From: Andreprevotia lacus DSM 23236
GTDB taxonomy: Bacteria; Pseudomonadota; Gammaproteobacteria; Burkholderiales; Chitinibacteraceae
Direction: 5' to 3'
Assembly (NCBI RefSeq): GCF_900176275.1
Contig: NZ_FWXD01000022.1
Coordinates: 1 to 64,000 of the forward strand
Length of the DNA stretch: 64,000 bases
The translations under genes and the position numbers were made by a program. Shown here one piece after another: positions 27,062-35,891 of this stretch. The notes under the pieces are model-generated. The model ran no database searches and was not told the DNA's origin. It was given only the letters and a program-made list of their open reading frames with translations. The first letter of the stretch is position 1; the number at the start of each line of letters is the position of its first letter.

Positions 27062-27985
27062 TCAATGCGTGGCGGCCAGGCCGACTGCATGTTGCAGATG
27101 CGTGCGCAGGAAGTGCTCCAGCGTGGCCAGATCGGGCATGCCACCCTGAGCACCAGCCTTGGTGACCGACAGCGCGCCTGCCGCGCTGGCACGCCACACC
27201 GCTTCGGCCAGCCCCAGCGGCCAGAATGCGGCCAGTGCACCGTTGAAGGTGTCGCCAGCGCCGGTGGTATCGACTGCTTCTACCTTGAAGCCAGGCTGAT
27301 GTTGCAGTTGCCCTTGGCCATCACTGAACCAGGCGCCATCTTCGCCCTTGGTCATCACCACGCGGGCGGGCATCTGCGCGACCAGCGTTTCCCAATCCGC
27401 ATCCGCGGCCCTAAGGGTGATGCCCAGTTCAAATTCATTCGGCGTGAGCAATGCAACGCACTGCAACAGCTCAGCGGCCAGCGGTGTGGCGGGGGCGGGG
27501 TTGAGTATCAATGGCTTGCCATGCCGTGCCGCCAGCAGGGCCGCATGTTCAACCGTGGCCAGCGGCACTTCCAGCTGGGTCAGCACCACATCGCAGTCGG
27601 CAAATGCCGCCTCGGCGGCATCCAGATCGGCGGGCAGCAGCAAGGCGTTGGCACCCGGCACCACCACGATGGCATTTTGCGCATCACACAAGGTGATCTG
27701 GGCGATGCCGGTAGCAGCCTCATCGGTTTGCTTGAGCCAGCGCACATCTATGCCCTCGGCAATCAGGCCGGCTTTCAGGGCTGCGCCAAAACCATCGTTG
27801 CCCACACAACCCAGCATGGTGACCTGTGCCCCCAGCCGTGCCGCAGCAACCGCCTGATTGGCTCCCTTGCCACCGGGATGGGTGGCAAAATGCTGGCCAA
27901 ACAAGGTTTCGCCCGGCCGTGGAAAGGCGTTGCTTTCCACCACCAGATCCATATTGATACTACCCACTACCAATACACGGGTCAC
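27062..27985 (-). CDS. rbsK: Ribokinase
   Basis: This 307-aa PfkB-family sugar kinase has the N-terminal GSINMDLVVESNAFPRPGET and GGKGANQAVAAARLG, and the C-terminal catalytic motif VDTTGAGDTFNGALAA with its Asp base. It phosphorylates ribose to ribose 5-phosphate in the cytoplasm. It is the first gene of an rbsK-rbsD unit. No RbsABC transporter genes are adjacent, so ribose uptake must be encoded elsewhere or the source is internal nucleosides. Confidence 0.94.
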   Translation of the reverse strand: MTRVLVVGSINMDLVVESNAFPRPGETLFGQHFATHPGGKGANQAVAAARLGAQVTMLGCVGNDGFGAALKAGLIAEGIDVRWLKQTDEAATGIAQITLCDAQNAIVVVPGANALLLPADLDAAEAAFADCDVVLTQLEVPLATVEHAALLAARHGKPLILNPAPATPLAAELLQCVALLTPNEFELGITLRAADADWETLVAQMPARVVMTKGEDGAWFSDGQGQLQHQPGFKVEAVDTTGAGDTFNGALAAFWPLGLAEAVWRASAAGALSVTKAGAQGGMPDLATLEHFLRTHLQHAVGLAATH

Positions 27986-28329
27986 GACCGGCTCCTGGAG
28001 TTGCTGCCTTGAAAAATCGCAGCCACGACCACTTGTAGAGTGACAGGGCTGAAAGCTGTTTGCTAAAACGTAATCAGCAAATGCGGATTGCAGTTATACC
28101 AGACAAATGTAGTGCCTGAGAATGAGACTACGTGTATTACCTTATCGAAAAGGGCCGCGCACGGAAGAGCCCCGTTGCGAAGTTGGAGAGATGCTAGCTG
28201 GCTAGAGCAGGTATGAAAGCACGGCAACGGGCTGATTGATCAAAAATGGGAAAAATGCTGGCCAGGCATGGCCAGGACCCACAAAGTTGTATACTGAATG
28301 AATGATTTTATGCCTGCACGGGCCCCAGC
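27986..28329. other. Divergent intergenic region between rbsK and nsrR
   Basis: No gene is supported in these 344 bases. They should hold the promoters of rbsK (minus) and nsrR (plus). The only structured site seen is the inverted repeat at 28059-28081. Confidence 0.5.
28059..28081. promoter_or_regulatory. Candidate LacI-family operator upstream of rbsK
   Basis: TTTGCT and AGCAAA form an inverted repeat separated by 11 bases that include a central ACGT. The site is about 75 bp before the rbsK start. Size and central CG fit a LacI-family operator, so RbsR is a candidate. This is inference from shape alone. Confidence 0.35.
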
Positions 28330-28797
28330 ATGCGCCTGAACGCCTTTACCGATTACAGTCTGCGAACATTGATCTACCTGGCCGTGCAGCCGGAAGGGCT
28401 GGCCACGCGGGCGCAAATTGCTGCCGCGTACGACATCTCGGACAACCATCTGATGAAAGTGGTGCACTTTCTGGCCAAGGCCGGTTTGATTGACACCACG
28501 CGCGGCAGGGGCGGCGGAATGAAGCTGGCCCGGCCCGCAAACGAAATCCGCGTCGGCGAGCTGGTGCGGCTGTGCGAAGCCGACGTGCCGGTGGTCGAGT
28601 GCTTTGACGAAGCGCTGCAGGGCCATTGCCGCATCGACGGCATGTGCGTGCTCAAGCGTGCGCTGTTCGAGGCGCGCGAGGCGATGTATGCCGCCCTCGA
28701 CCGCTACACCCTGAATGATCTGGCCGGTAACCGGCAGGCGCTGGCCGGGCGGCTGGCCGTGATCCATTTCGACCCGGCAGCCGATAGCCCGCGCTGA
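28330..28797 (+). CDS. nsrR: Rrf2-family NO-responsive repressor NsrR
   Basis: This 155-aa Rrf2 protein has the opening [18 protein letters not shown], a winged helix with [18 protein letters not shown], the wing [10 protein letters not shown], and three conserved cysteines ([16 protein letters not shown]) that bind an NO-sensitive iron-sulfur cluster. Cysteine spacing and the LNAFTDY start fit NsrR more than IscR. It lies directly before norZ, which fits repression of NO detoxification genes. Confidence 0.92.
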   Translation: MRLNAFTDYSLRTLIYLAVQPEGLATRAQIAAAYDISDNHLMKVVHFLAKAGLIDTTRGRGGGMKLARPANEIRVGELVRLCEADVPVVECFDEALQGHCRIDGMCVLKRALFEAREAMYAALDRYTLNDLAGNRQALAGRLAVIHFDPAADSPR

Positions 28798-29207
28798 TCT
28801 CCGCTGCCACGGCCAGCGCCTGCCTGACCCGTACCCTGCATTTTCTCTGCTGATATACCCATGTTGATTGCTGCACGCCGGCTGAGCCGGTGATCGGCGC
28901 GCGTGTCTGCAATCCCCGCCTGCCCGGACGATATCCGGCTGCACCTGCCCGGCCAGCCCGGGCCTGCTTGTTGCGGCAGATGAAACGCCAGACTGTGTGA
29001 ATCCACACGCCAACACTTGCCATCTTCCTCTTGCTGCATGCCGGGTCTTTGTTAATCAAAGGCTTGTGCCTGTTGCCGGCACAGGCATGCACGTTTCCTT
29101 GCTGCCGCAAGTGCGTGCCCGGTCCTTAAATATGTAAATTATTTGCATATTATGACGCGCGATGCATAATGTGCATGTTGAATACATTTTATGAGGGAGG
29201 GCGTGTC
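28798..29207. other. Intergenic region between nsrR and norZ
   Basis: No gene is supported in these 410 bases. The last 90 bases are AT-rich and contain the norZ promoter with a palindromic operator at 29129-29151. An earlier short palindrome, CTTTG-TTAAT-CAAAG near 29046-29060, does not fit an Fnr-type box. Confidence 0.55.
29129..29151. promoter_or_regulatory. Probable NsrR operator of norZ
   Basis: A 23-bp inverted repeat with arms AATATGTAAAT and ATTTGCATATT around one central base has only one mismatched pair. This 11-1-11 layout matches the known NsrR box pattern (AAGATGYATTT arms). It lies 57 bp before the norZ ATG at 29208, and nsrR is the next gene upstream. Confidence 0.75.
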
Positions 29208-31478
29208 ATGAGCGGATTGAGCCGAAGGTGGCGCTGGCTGCTGGCTGTTTTCTTGTTGTCGTTCGCGGTGCTGGGCTGGGTCGGGCGCGAGATTTATCTG
29301 GCCAAGCCGCCGATACCGGCGCGCATCGTCAGTAGTGAGGGGGTGTTGCTGTATCGCGGCGAGCAGGTGCAGCAGGGGCAGTCCGCCTGGCTGGCGGCCG
29401 GCGGGCAGCAGGTAGGGTCGGTGTGGGGGCATGGCAGCTATGTGGCGCCGGACTGGTCGGCCGACTGGTTGCACCGGGAAATCACCGGCCTGCGCGATGT
29501 ACTGGCGCGCAAGCAGTTCGGCCAGGGCTTCGCTACGCTGGACGCTGCCGATCAGGCTGCGATCATGGCGCGAGTGAAGGCAGACATGCGCAGCAACAGA
29601 TACGACGAGGCGACCGGCACGCTGACCGTCAGCCCCGAGCGCGCGCAGGTCATTGCCGCGCTGGCGGCACATTATCAGGGCCTCTTCGGCAGTGATGCCG
29701 CCAGCAACCCGCTGCGCAGCCAGTATGCAATGATGCCCGGCAGCATCCGCGATCAGGCTGACCTGCAGGCACTGCCGGCATTCTTCTTCTGGTCGTCGTG
29801 GGCTGCGGCGACTGATCGCCCCGGCACCAGCGGGTTGAGCTACACCAGCAACTGGCCGCATGAACCGCTGATCGGCAACGTGCCGACTGCCGGCACCGGC
29901 ATGTGGTCGATTGCCAGCGTGATCCTGTTGATTGCCGGCATTGCTGCAATGATCTGGTATCACAACGCCCATGGCGAGACGGGTGACCCTGTCGCACCGG
30001 AGGCCGACCCGCTATTCAGGTTGCAGCCGACCGCGTCGATGCGGGCCACGCGCAAGTATTTCTTCGTGGTGATCGCGCTCATCCTGCTGCAAGTGGTCAT
30101 GGGTGTGGTTTCGGCCCACTACTCGGTGGAAGGGCAGCACTTCTTCGGCCTGCCGCTGGGTGAAATCCTGCCTTTCGTGGCCAGCCGTACCATGCACACC
30201 CAGCTGGGGGTGCTGTGGATTGCCACTGCCTGGCTGGCAACCGGCCTGTATATCTCGCCGGCGCTGTCGGGGCACGAGCCCAAGGGGCAGGTGCTGGGGG
30301 TCAATCTGTTGTTCTGGGCGCTGATCGTGGTAGCGCTGGGCTCGCTGCTGTGTGGCTGGGTGGGCACGCAGGAAAGGCTGGGCACGCAATTTGCCTTCTG
30401 GCTGGGCAATCAGGGTCTGGAATACACCAGCATGGGGCGCGTGTGGCAGATTGGCCTGTTCATCGGCCTGCTGCTCTGGCTGGCCTTGATGGGGCGGGCG
30501 CTGTGGCCGGCGCTGAAACAGCCGGGCGAAAGCCGTGGCCTGATCTGCATGGTGTTCCTGTCGGCGATGTGCATCGGCCTGTTCTACGCCTCGTCGTTGA
30601 TGTGGGGGCAGCGCAGCCACTATTCGATGATTGAATACTGGCGCTGGTGGCTGGTGCATCTATGGGTGGAGGGTTTCTTCGAGGTCTTCGCCACGGCAGT
30701 GATCGCGCTGATTTTCAGCCGGCTGGGCCTGATTCGCGCCGCCGTTGCCAATGCAGCCATCGTGCTGGAAACCATCGTGTTCCTGTTCGGCGGCATTCTG
30801 GGCACGCTGCACCACCTGTACTTCACCGGGACACCGACGGCGGTGATTGCCATCGGCGCGGTGTTCTCGGCGCTGGAAGTGGTGCCGCTGACCCTGATCG
30901 GCTTCGATGCGGTGGCCATGTACCGCCGCAGCAAGGCAGCGCCGTGGGTGGCGGCCTATCGTTGGTCCATCCTGTGCTTTGTTGCGGTCGGTTTCTGGAA
31001 CATGGTGGGCGCCGGCCTGCTCGGCTTTGCCATCAATCCGCCGATTGCCCTCTATTACGTGCAGGGCCTGAACATGACCCCGGCGCATGGCCACGCGGCA
31101 CTGTTCGGTGTCTACGGCATGCTGGGCATCGGGCTGATGCTGTTCTGCCTGCGCGGCCTGTATCCGCGCGAACACTGGCAGGACAAGCTGCTGGCGCCGG
31201 CCTTCTGGTGCATGAACATCGGGCTGGCCATGATGGTGTTCATGTCGCTGCTGCCGGCCGGCATTTACCAGGCGTATCACAGCATCAACAGCGGGCTGTG
31301 GCTGGCCCGCTCGGCCGAGGTGGTGCAATCGGGCGTCATGCACACGCTGGTGTGGCTGCGTGTGCCGGGTGACATCGTGTTCTCGATCGGCGTGCTGTTC
31401 CTGGCGCTGTTTGCCTGGCGGCTGCTGCAGGGCCGTGCACGCCGGCAAGCAGCAAGCTATGCAGGGGCGACTGCCTGA
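29208..31478 (+). CDS. norZ: Quinol-dependent nitric oxide reductase (qNor)
   Basis: This 756-aa membrane protein has an N-terminal periplasmic extension (about 35-225) followed by the heme-copper-oxidase-like NorB core with 12 or more helices. Heme and FeB ligands are visible in HTQLGVLW, HLWVEGFFEVFATAV (His and Glu), HHLYFTG and GHAALFGVYGM. The fused N-terminal region marks a quinol-using single-subunit enzyme that reduces NO to N2O. The ATG at 29208 has GAGGGAGG upstream. It probably forms an operon with the DUF2249 gene and ytfE. Confidence 0.95.
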   Translation: MSGLSRRWRWLLAVFLLSFAVLGWVGREIYLAKPPIPARIVSSEGVLLYRGEQVQQGQSAWLAAGGQQVGSVWGHGSYVAPDWSADWLHREITGLRDVLARKQFGQGFATLDAADQAAIMARVKADMRSNRYDEATGTLTVSPERAQVIAALAAHYQGLFGSDAASNPLRSQYAMMPGSIRDQADLQALPAFFFWSSWAAATDRPGTSGLSYTSNWPHEPLIGNVPTAGTGMWSIASVILLIAGIAAMIWYHNAHGETGDPVAPEADPLFRLQPTASMRATRKYFFVVIALILLQVVMGVVSAHYSVEGQHFFGLPLGEILPFVASRTMHTQLGVLWIATAWLATGLYISPALSGHEPKGQVLGVNLLFWALIVVALGSLLCGWVGTQERLGTQFAFWLGNQGLEYTSMGRVWQIGLFIGLLLWLALMGRALWPALKQPGESRGLICMVFLSAMCIGLFYASSLMWGQRSHYSMIEYWRWWLVHLWVEGFFEVFATAVIALIFSRLGLIRAAVANAAIVLETIVFLFGGILGTLHHLYFTGTPTAVIAIGAVFSALEVVPLTLIGFDAVAMYRRSKAAPWVAAYRWSILCFVAVGFWNMVGAGLLGFAINPPIALYYVQGLNMTPAHGHAALFGVYGMLGIGLMLFCLRGLYPREHWQDKLLAPAFWCMNIGLAMMVFMSLLPAGIYQAYHSINSGLWLARSAEVVQSGVMHTLVWLRVPGDIVFSIGVLFLALFAWRLLQGRARRQAASYAGATA

Positions 31479-31556
31479 TCAGTCCTGGTGCGTTTTCCAT
31501 TCATTTCACAGCGCGGGCGGCAGGGGCTGCCCGCTGCCCGACACAGGAGTAAACCC

Positions 31557-31820
31557 ATGGCACACGATTGTTCAATTCCCGTCATTCAGGACGGCGTTTA
31601 CGGCTTTGATGCGCGCGGGGTTGCCCGCCGCTTTCGCCATGCGGCAATTTTCGGCGCGCTCGATGTCTTGCAACCGGGCGAAACCATGCGCTTTTGCAAT
31701 GACCACGATCCGCTGCCGCTGCTGACGCAGATCGAGCAGCGTTTTGCCCAGCGCGTGCAGATCCGCTACGTGCAGCGCACGCCTGGCGAAATCATCATCG
31801 ATTTCCGTATTGCGGCCTGA
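31557..31820 (+). CDS. Small DUF2249-domain protein
   Basis: This 87-aa protein has the DUF2249 pattern: a central VLQPGETMRFCNDHDPLPLLTQI (the CNDHDPLPLL part is diagnostic) and a C-terminal VQRTPGEIIIDF strand. Such proteins often sit beside ScdA/YtfE or NO-metabolism genes. AGGAG precedes the ATG. It probably acts with the di-iron repair protein downstream, which starts 31 bp later. Confidence 0.85.
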   Translation: MAHDCSIPVIQDGVYGFDARGVARRFRHAAIFGALDVLQPGETMRFCNDHDPLPLLTQIEQRFAQRVQIRYVQRTPGEIIIDFRIAA

Positions 31821-31851
31821 TGCCGACACCCGTTTCCAAGGAGTTCCAGAC

Positions 31852-32571
31852 ATGAATACCCGTCAAGATACCGTGTCCCCCGTACAGGCCGATGCCGCAC
31901 TGGGGCAGATTGCCGTTGCCTTGCCCGGCGCTACTGCCGTCTTTCGCCGCCTCAAGCTCGATTACTGTTGCGGCGGGCAGATCAGCCTGCGGCAGGCGGC
32001 TGCCAACAAGGGCTTGAACCTGGATGACCTCGTGGCAGAGCTGGCGGCGCTGCAGCGTAGCGACGCGCAGCCGGCAGCGCAGGATGCCGGCACGCTGATA
32101 GACCATATCCTCACCCGCTATCACGAGGTGCACCGGGTGCAGCTGCCCGAACTGGTGGCCATGGCTCGCCGTGTCGAGGCAGTGCACCGCGATCATCCCG
32201 CAGTGCCGGCAGGGCTGGCGGCCCTGCTTGCGCATATGGAAGAAGAGTTGCTGTCGCACATGGCGAAGGAAGAGCAGGTGCTGTTCCCCATGCTCAAGGC
32301 CGGCGGCAATCCTTTCGTCGTTCACCCCATCGGCATGATGCGCGCCGAGCACGTCGACCACGGCCTTGCGCTGGACAGACTGGCCGAGCTGACGCGTGAT
32401 CTGACGCCACCCGAGGACGCATGCACCACCTGGCGCGCACTCTATGCCGGCATCAACCAGCTGCGTGACGACCTGATCAACCACATCCATCTGGAAAACA
32501 ACGTGCTGTTTCCGATGTTCGACACTGCCGCGACCACATGTGGCCCGACTGCCTGCGCCTGCGGCGGTTGA
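31852..32571 (+). CDS. ytfE: Di-iron iron-sulfur cluster repair protein (RIC/YtfE/ScdA)
   Basis: This 239-aa protein has an N-terminal ScdA_N/DUF542 domain with KLDYCCGGQISLRQA and a C-terminal hemerythrin-like domain. Histidine and glutamate ligands are seen in ILTRYHEVHRVQLPEL, MEEELLSHMAKEEQVLFPML, MRAEHVDHG and HIHLENNVLFPMF. The family restores iron-sulfur clusters damaged by NO or oxidation. CAAGGAG precedes the ATG. It is the last gene of the norZ unit. Confidence 0.93.
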   Translation: MNTRQDTVSPVQADAALGQIAVALPGATAVFRRLKLDYCCGGQISLRQAAANKGLNLDDLVAELAALQRSDAQPAAQDAGTLIDHILTRYHEVHRVQLPELVAMARRVEAVHRDHPAVPAGLAALLAHMEEELLSHMAKEEQVLFPMLKAGGNPFVVHPIGMMRAEHVDHGLALDRLAELTRDLTPPEDACTTWRALYAGINQLRDDLINHIHLENNVLFPMFDTAATTCGPTACACGG

Positions 32572-32602
32572 CCGGGCAATTGACCGGATACAGGAATGAC
32601 AA

Positions 32603-32627
32603 GGCCGGCTCCCTCGCGGGGCCGGCC
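32603..32627 (+). terminator. Stem-loop after ytfE
   Basis: A 7-bp GC stem GGCCGGC / GCCGGCC, extended by outer pairs GACA/TGTC with bulges, lies 30 bp after the ytfE stop. It is followed by TCATATATAA and lacks a true T tract, so termination is likely but not certain. Confidence 0.55.
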
Positions 32628-32640
32628 CTGTCATATATAA

Positions 32641-32748
32641 GAGCCGCTAACAAAACCCGGTGTAGCGGTGCAGGCAAGGCACGCGAAGACAGTACAAGGC
32701 GTACGGCCAGTGAGCGTAACGCCGCTGGCAGGGTTTTGTTCGCGACTC
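32641..32748. repeat. 108-bp MITE-like palindromic repeat
   Basis: Terminal inverted repeats of 18 bp (GAGCCGCTAACAAAACCC and GGGTTTTGTTCGCGACTC) match at 16 of 18 positions. The core contains CAAGGCACGC and later GAGCGTAACGCCG, which also occur in similar order in the larger repeat at 50211-50482. It contains no gene. It lies between the convergent ytfE and ubiT genes. Confidence 0.7.
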
Positions 32749-32800
32749 TGATAGATGGAAAGCACGGGACCGCAGCGGCCGGATCATCGCTGCGCGTTGG

Positions 32801-33217
32801 CTAGCGCCAGCTGGGGCGCTCCAGGCTATCCAGCCAGTTCTTGACCAGCAAACCCAGCTCGACATCGCCCTCGACGCGCAACTTGCGCATGAAGAACAGG
32901 GTGTCCGCATCCGCCTTGCCTTGCAGCAGCGCAATGAAATCCGCTGCGTCGGCACAGAGTTCAAGATCGACCTGCTGCTGCCAGCTGGGCAGGAAGTGTT
33001 GCCGCTCGCAGCGGAACGGGTGGCGCAGGCCCAGATCGTGCACCGTAATGGCAAAGCTGCGGCCATCCAGCTCGGCCGGCGGGCGCAGCCAGCCGACGAG
33101 GCGCGCAGCTTCAAGCACGCCAGCAAGCTGCAGGCTCAGCAAGGGGCGAGGAATCCGTTTGCCCAGGCGTGCCAGCACCGCGCTGCGGTGCAGCCATTTC
33201 ATGTCTTCAGTGCGCAT
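32801..33217 (-). CDS. ubiT: UbiT, SCP2-domain accessory factor of anaerobic ubiquinone synthesis
   Basis: This 138-aa SCP2-like lipid-binding protein has FAITVHDLGLRHPF, PSWQQQVDLELCADAADFIALLQGKADADTLFFMRKLRVEGD (the DADTLFFMRKLRVEGD stretch is typical of UbiT/YhbT) and ELGLLVKNWLDSLE. It overlaps the end of ubiV by 11 bp. In the known pathway UbiT carries quinone intermediates for oxygen-independent hydroxylation by UbiU-UbiV. It is the last gene of the long minus-strand block. Confidence 0.9.
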   Translation of the reverse strand: MRTEDMKWLHRSAVLARLGKRIPRPLLSLQLAGVLEAARLVGWLRPPAELDGRSFAITVHDLGLRHPFRCERQHFLPSWQQQVDLELCADAADFIALLQGKADADTLFFMRKLRVEGDVELGLLVKNWLDSLERPSWR

Positions 33218-34109
33218 GTCGATGGGCCTCGTTCTCTATCCAGTCCAGCCCGGGGTGACCAAACCAGTAGCCATTGCAGCGGGGCATGCCGTCGGGCAAT
33301 ACCGAGGGTTGTGGCGCAGCGCCATGGCGGGCTGCATCCAGCCAGGCAATCACTTCCAGCGTGCGTTGCGATTGCGGGCTGACGCGCAGCACATCCACAC
33401 CCATGGCGGCCAGCTCTCCGGCCTGTGCCAGCAGGTCCAGCACGTGGCCGGATTGGGTCTGTATGCCGTTGATGGCCAGAAAATCGACTGATTCGCGCGT
33501 GCGCATGTCCAGTCCGTCCGGGTGCTCTATGCAACGGAAGCCGCAATTGTCCTTGTGCAGCTTGTAGTACCGCGCGGTAAAGCAGCGTGCCGAGCTGGCC
33601 AGCGGCATGCGGCCCCACACCATGACTTCGCTCTGCAACGATGCGGGTTTTTCCCGCAACAGCGTCTTGAGATCGGCGCGGTTGAGTTCCAGCGGCGTGA
33701 CAAAGCGTTGCGCGCCCAGCCCGGCCAGCCATTGCAGCGTGTTGCCGTTGTAGGCATTCAGATGCGGGCCGGCGATAAAGCCGCGCCCGTCCAGATTGAG
33801 GATCACCCCCAGCTCGCCGACTTCGATCATGTAGTCTTGCTGCTCGGTAATGCGCCGTATCATCGTGGTCTCCGCGCCGGATTCGACCAGCGTGGGGGTG
33901 CACAGCACTACCTGCTTGCCGGCCGCCTGCAGCTCGGCGGCCAGTGCCAGCCAGTCGGGCAGGCGCAGTTCGTGGCGGCGGCTGCACACGGTTTCGCCCA
34001 GATAAACGATGTCCACCGGGCTGTCGGCGATGCGGGCGTAGAAATCGAGCGTGGTCTGGCGCGGCCAGTAATACAGCAGCGGGCCGAGGGCAATCCGGTA
34101 TTGGTTCAT
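33207..34109 (-). CDS. ubiV: UbiV, U32-family anaerobic ubiquinone hydroxylase subunit
   Basis: This 300-aa U32-peptidase-like protein starts MNQYRIALGPLLYYWPRQTTLDFYARI. It has VYLGETVCSRRHELR, VMVWGRMPLASSARCFTARYYKLHKDNCGFRC (the SARCFTARYYKL and DNCGF cysteines bind the [4Fe-4S] cluster) and a C-terminal CNGYWFGHPGLDWIE. The ATG at 34109 overlaps the ubiU stop as ATGA, so the pair is translationally coupled. It works as a heterodimer with UbiU. Confidence 0.92.
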   Translation of the reverse strand: MNQYRIALGPLLYYWPRQTTLDFYARIADSPVDIVYLGETVCSRRHELRLPDWLALAAELQAAGKQVVLCTPTLVESGAETTMIRRITEQQDYMIEVGELGVILNLDGRGFIAGPHLNAYNGNTLQWLAGLGAQRFVTPLELNRADLKTLLREKPASLQSEVMVWGRMPLASSARCFTARYYKLHKDNCGFRCIEHPDGLDMRTRESVDFLAINGIQTQSGHVLDLLAQAGELAAMGVDVLRVSPQSQRTLEVIAWLDAARHGAAPQPSVLPDGMPRCNGYWFGHPGLDWIENEAHRHAH

Positions 34110-35122
34110 TTCCATGGTCGCTCGAAAGCGCCTTGCGTGGTTTGCGAGCCCTCGGCGTGCCTTGCCAGCGTGGCTTGCCACGCCGGTTTTTGCGAGTAAC
34201 GATCCGGGGCTGTCTGAAGACTGTCGATGGCGGCGCGCAGCGTGGAGACCACGTCGCGCACATAGGCCGGGCTGCGCTGGCGCCCCTCGATCTTGATTGC
34301 GCGCACGCCCATGGCGGCCAGCTGTGGCAGCAAGCCCAGCGCGTTCAGGCTGGTGGGTTCCTCAAGGGCATGATCCAGCTGGTCCTGCACCTCGAAACGC
34401 CCCTTGCACAGCGTGGGGTAGGCGGCCGGCTCGCCCGGGGCATAGCGGTCGATCAGCAGACCATTGAGGCGAGCCTCAAGATGGCCGTGGCTGTCGTGCC
34501 AGCGCACTGCGTGTGCGGGCGAGCACACGCCCTTGTTGTTGGGTGAATCGCCGGTGGCATAGCTGGACAGCAGGCAGCGCCCCTCGGCCATCACGCACAG
34601 GCTGCCAAAGCCGAATACCTCGATGTCCACCGGGCTGGCGCGAGTGATTTTTTCGATCTCGGCCAGTGTCAGCACCCGGGGCAGCACCACGCGGCTGATG
34701 CCGAACTCGCGGTGCATCAGTGCAATGGCATCGGCGTGCGTGGCCGAACCCTGCACTGACAGATGCAGGCGCAGCGCCGGATAGCGCATGCGCGCATAAC
34801 TCAGCAGCCCCGGGTCGGCCAGGATGACGGCATCTGCCCCCAGGCCGCAGGCGGTATCGACGGCGGTCTGCCATTCATGATCACGGCCGGGCTGGGCAAA
34901 AGTGTTGATGGCGAACAGCACCTTGCGGCCCATGCGGTGCGCCAGCGCGATGCCGGTTTTCAGATCGTCATTGCTGAAATTGAGCCCGGCAAAGTTGCGC
35001 GCGTTGGTTGCATTGCGCAGGCCCAGATACACGGCATCGGCACCGGCTTCCAGCGCGCCCTTCAGCGCAGCCAGACTGCCTGCCGGCGCCACCAGTTCCA
35101 TCTTGGGGGTAGGCTTGGTCAT
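34106..35122 (-). CDS. ubiU: UbiU, U32-family anaerobic ubiquinone hydroxylase subunit
   Basis: This 338-aa U32-family protein starts MTKPTPKMELVAPAGSLAALKGALEAGADAVYLGL, recognised by APAGSLAALKGALEAGAD. Cluster-binding cysteines lie in GSLCVMAEGRCLLSSYATGDSPNNKGVCSPAH (the EGRCLLSSY and GVCSPAH parts) and YPTLCKGRFEV. UbiU-UbiV hydroxylate the quinone ring without oxygen, using prephenate as oxygen donor in the characterised system. It starts 78 bp after narL stops, on the same strand. Confidence 0.93.
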   Translation of the reverse strand: MTKPTPKMELVAPAGSLAALKGALEAGADAVYLGLRNATNARNFAGLNFSNDDLKTGIALAHRMGRKVLFAINTFAQPGRDHEWQTAVDTACGLGADAVILADPGLLSYARMRYPALRLHLSVQGSATHADAIALMHREFGISRVVLPRVLTLAEIEKITRASPVDIEVFGFGSLCVMAEGRCLLSSYATGDSPNNKGVCSPAHAVRWHDSHGHLEARLNGLLIDRYAPGEPAAYPTLCKGRFEVQDQLDHALEEPTSLNALGLLPQLAAMGVRAIKIEGRQRSPAYVRDVVSTLRAAIDSLQTAPDRYSQKPAWQATLARHAEGSQTTQGAFERPWK

Positions 35123-35200
35123 GCGCCGATTCTAGGCTTTCAGTCTGCCCCGGCCTTGTCCCCGGTCAAGGTTTGCAATGAATCCAGCCGGATCGGTCTG

Positions 35201-35875
35201 TCAGTTGCCGTCGCCAGCGGCACCGGCATTCAGGCCGTGCTCGACGGCATACACGGCCACCTGCACCCGGCTGTTCAGATTGAGCTTCTTGAGGATGTTC
35301 TGCACGTGGATCTTGACCGTGCTCTCGGCCACATCGAGATTGCGGGCGATTTCCTTGTTGCTCTCGCCGCGCGCCAGGCACTGCACGATTTCGCGCTCGC
35401 GGGGGGTCAGACGGTCCCGCTCGCCAGCGGGCGACGCGGCAGGGCCGCTGCCCTGGACGCGGAATTGCGCCACCAGCTTGGCCGTCATGCTGTCGGCGAT
35501 TACCGCCTCGCCCCGGTCGGCACGGCGGATGGCGTTGACCAGCGCCTCAGCATCGATGTTCTTGACCAGATAGCCATAAGCGCCGTTGCGCAGTGCCTGG
35601 CCCAGCTCGTCCGCCTCTTCGGAGACGGTGAGGATGATGACCGCTGTCTCGGGCAGGTCCTGCACCAGCAGTTGCAGCGTTTCCAGCCCCGACAGCCCGG
35701 GCATGTTGAGGTCGAGCAGGATGACATCCGGCGTGTGCTCCTTGGCACGCTTGATGCCTTCGACGCCATCGGCTGCCTCGGCAACCACCTCCATGTCCGG
35801 CTCGCGCTGCAATAATTGCTTCACGCCGGAGCGGAACAGGCTGTGGTCATCGATCAGGAGTATGCGTATGGTCAT
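35201..35875 (-). CDS. narL: Nitrate/nitrite response regulator NarL
   Basis: This 224-aa LuxR/FixJ-type regulator has a receiver domain with phosphoacceptor Asp in PDVILLDLNMPGLSG and conserved Thr/Lys (ILTVSEE, YLVKNI). A C-terminal helix-turn-helix follows (LTPREREIVQCLARGESNKEIARNL, then AESTVKIHVQNILKKLNL). It follows narX by 16 bp. It should activate the narK/narG promoters upstream in the same block when NarX senses nitrate. Confidence 0.94.
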   Translation of the reverse strand: MTIRILLIDDHSLFRSGVKQLLQREPDMEVVAEAADGVEGIKRAKEHTPDVILLDLNMPGLSGLETLQLLVQDLPETAVIILTVSEEADELGQALRNGAYGYLVKNIDAEALVNAIRRADRGEAVIADSMTAKLVAQFRVQGSGPAASPAGERDRLTPREREIVQCLARGESNKEIARNLDVAESTVKIHVQNILKKLNLNSRVQVAVYAVEHGLNAGAAGDGN

Positions 35876-35891
35876 GGGGCATCCATCGGGT

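Noticed and set aside
29046-29060. CTTTG-TTAAT-CAAAG upstream of norZ as an Fnr/Dnr box
   Set aside because: Arm sequence and spacing do not match TTGAT-N4-ATCAA; the ATCAA part has no matching left arm.
33199-34263. A 354-codon minus-strand frame overlapping ubiV
   Set aside because: It is an out-of-frame shadow of ubiV and the end of ubiU, with Arg/Pro-rich composition and no motifs.
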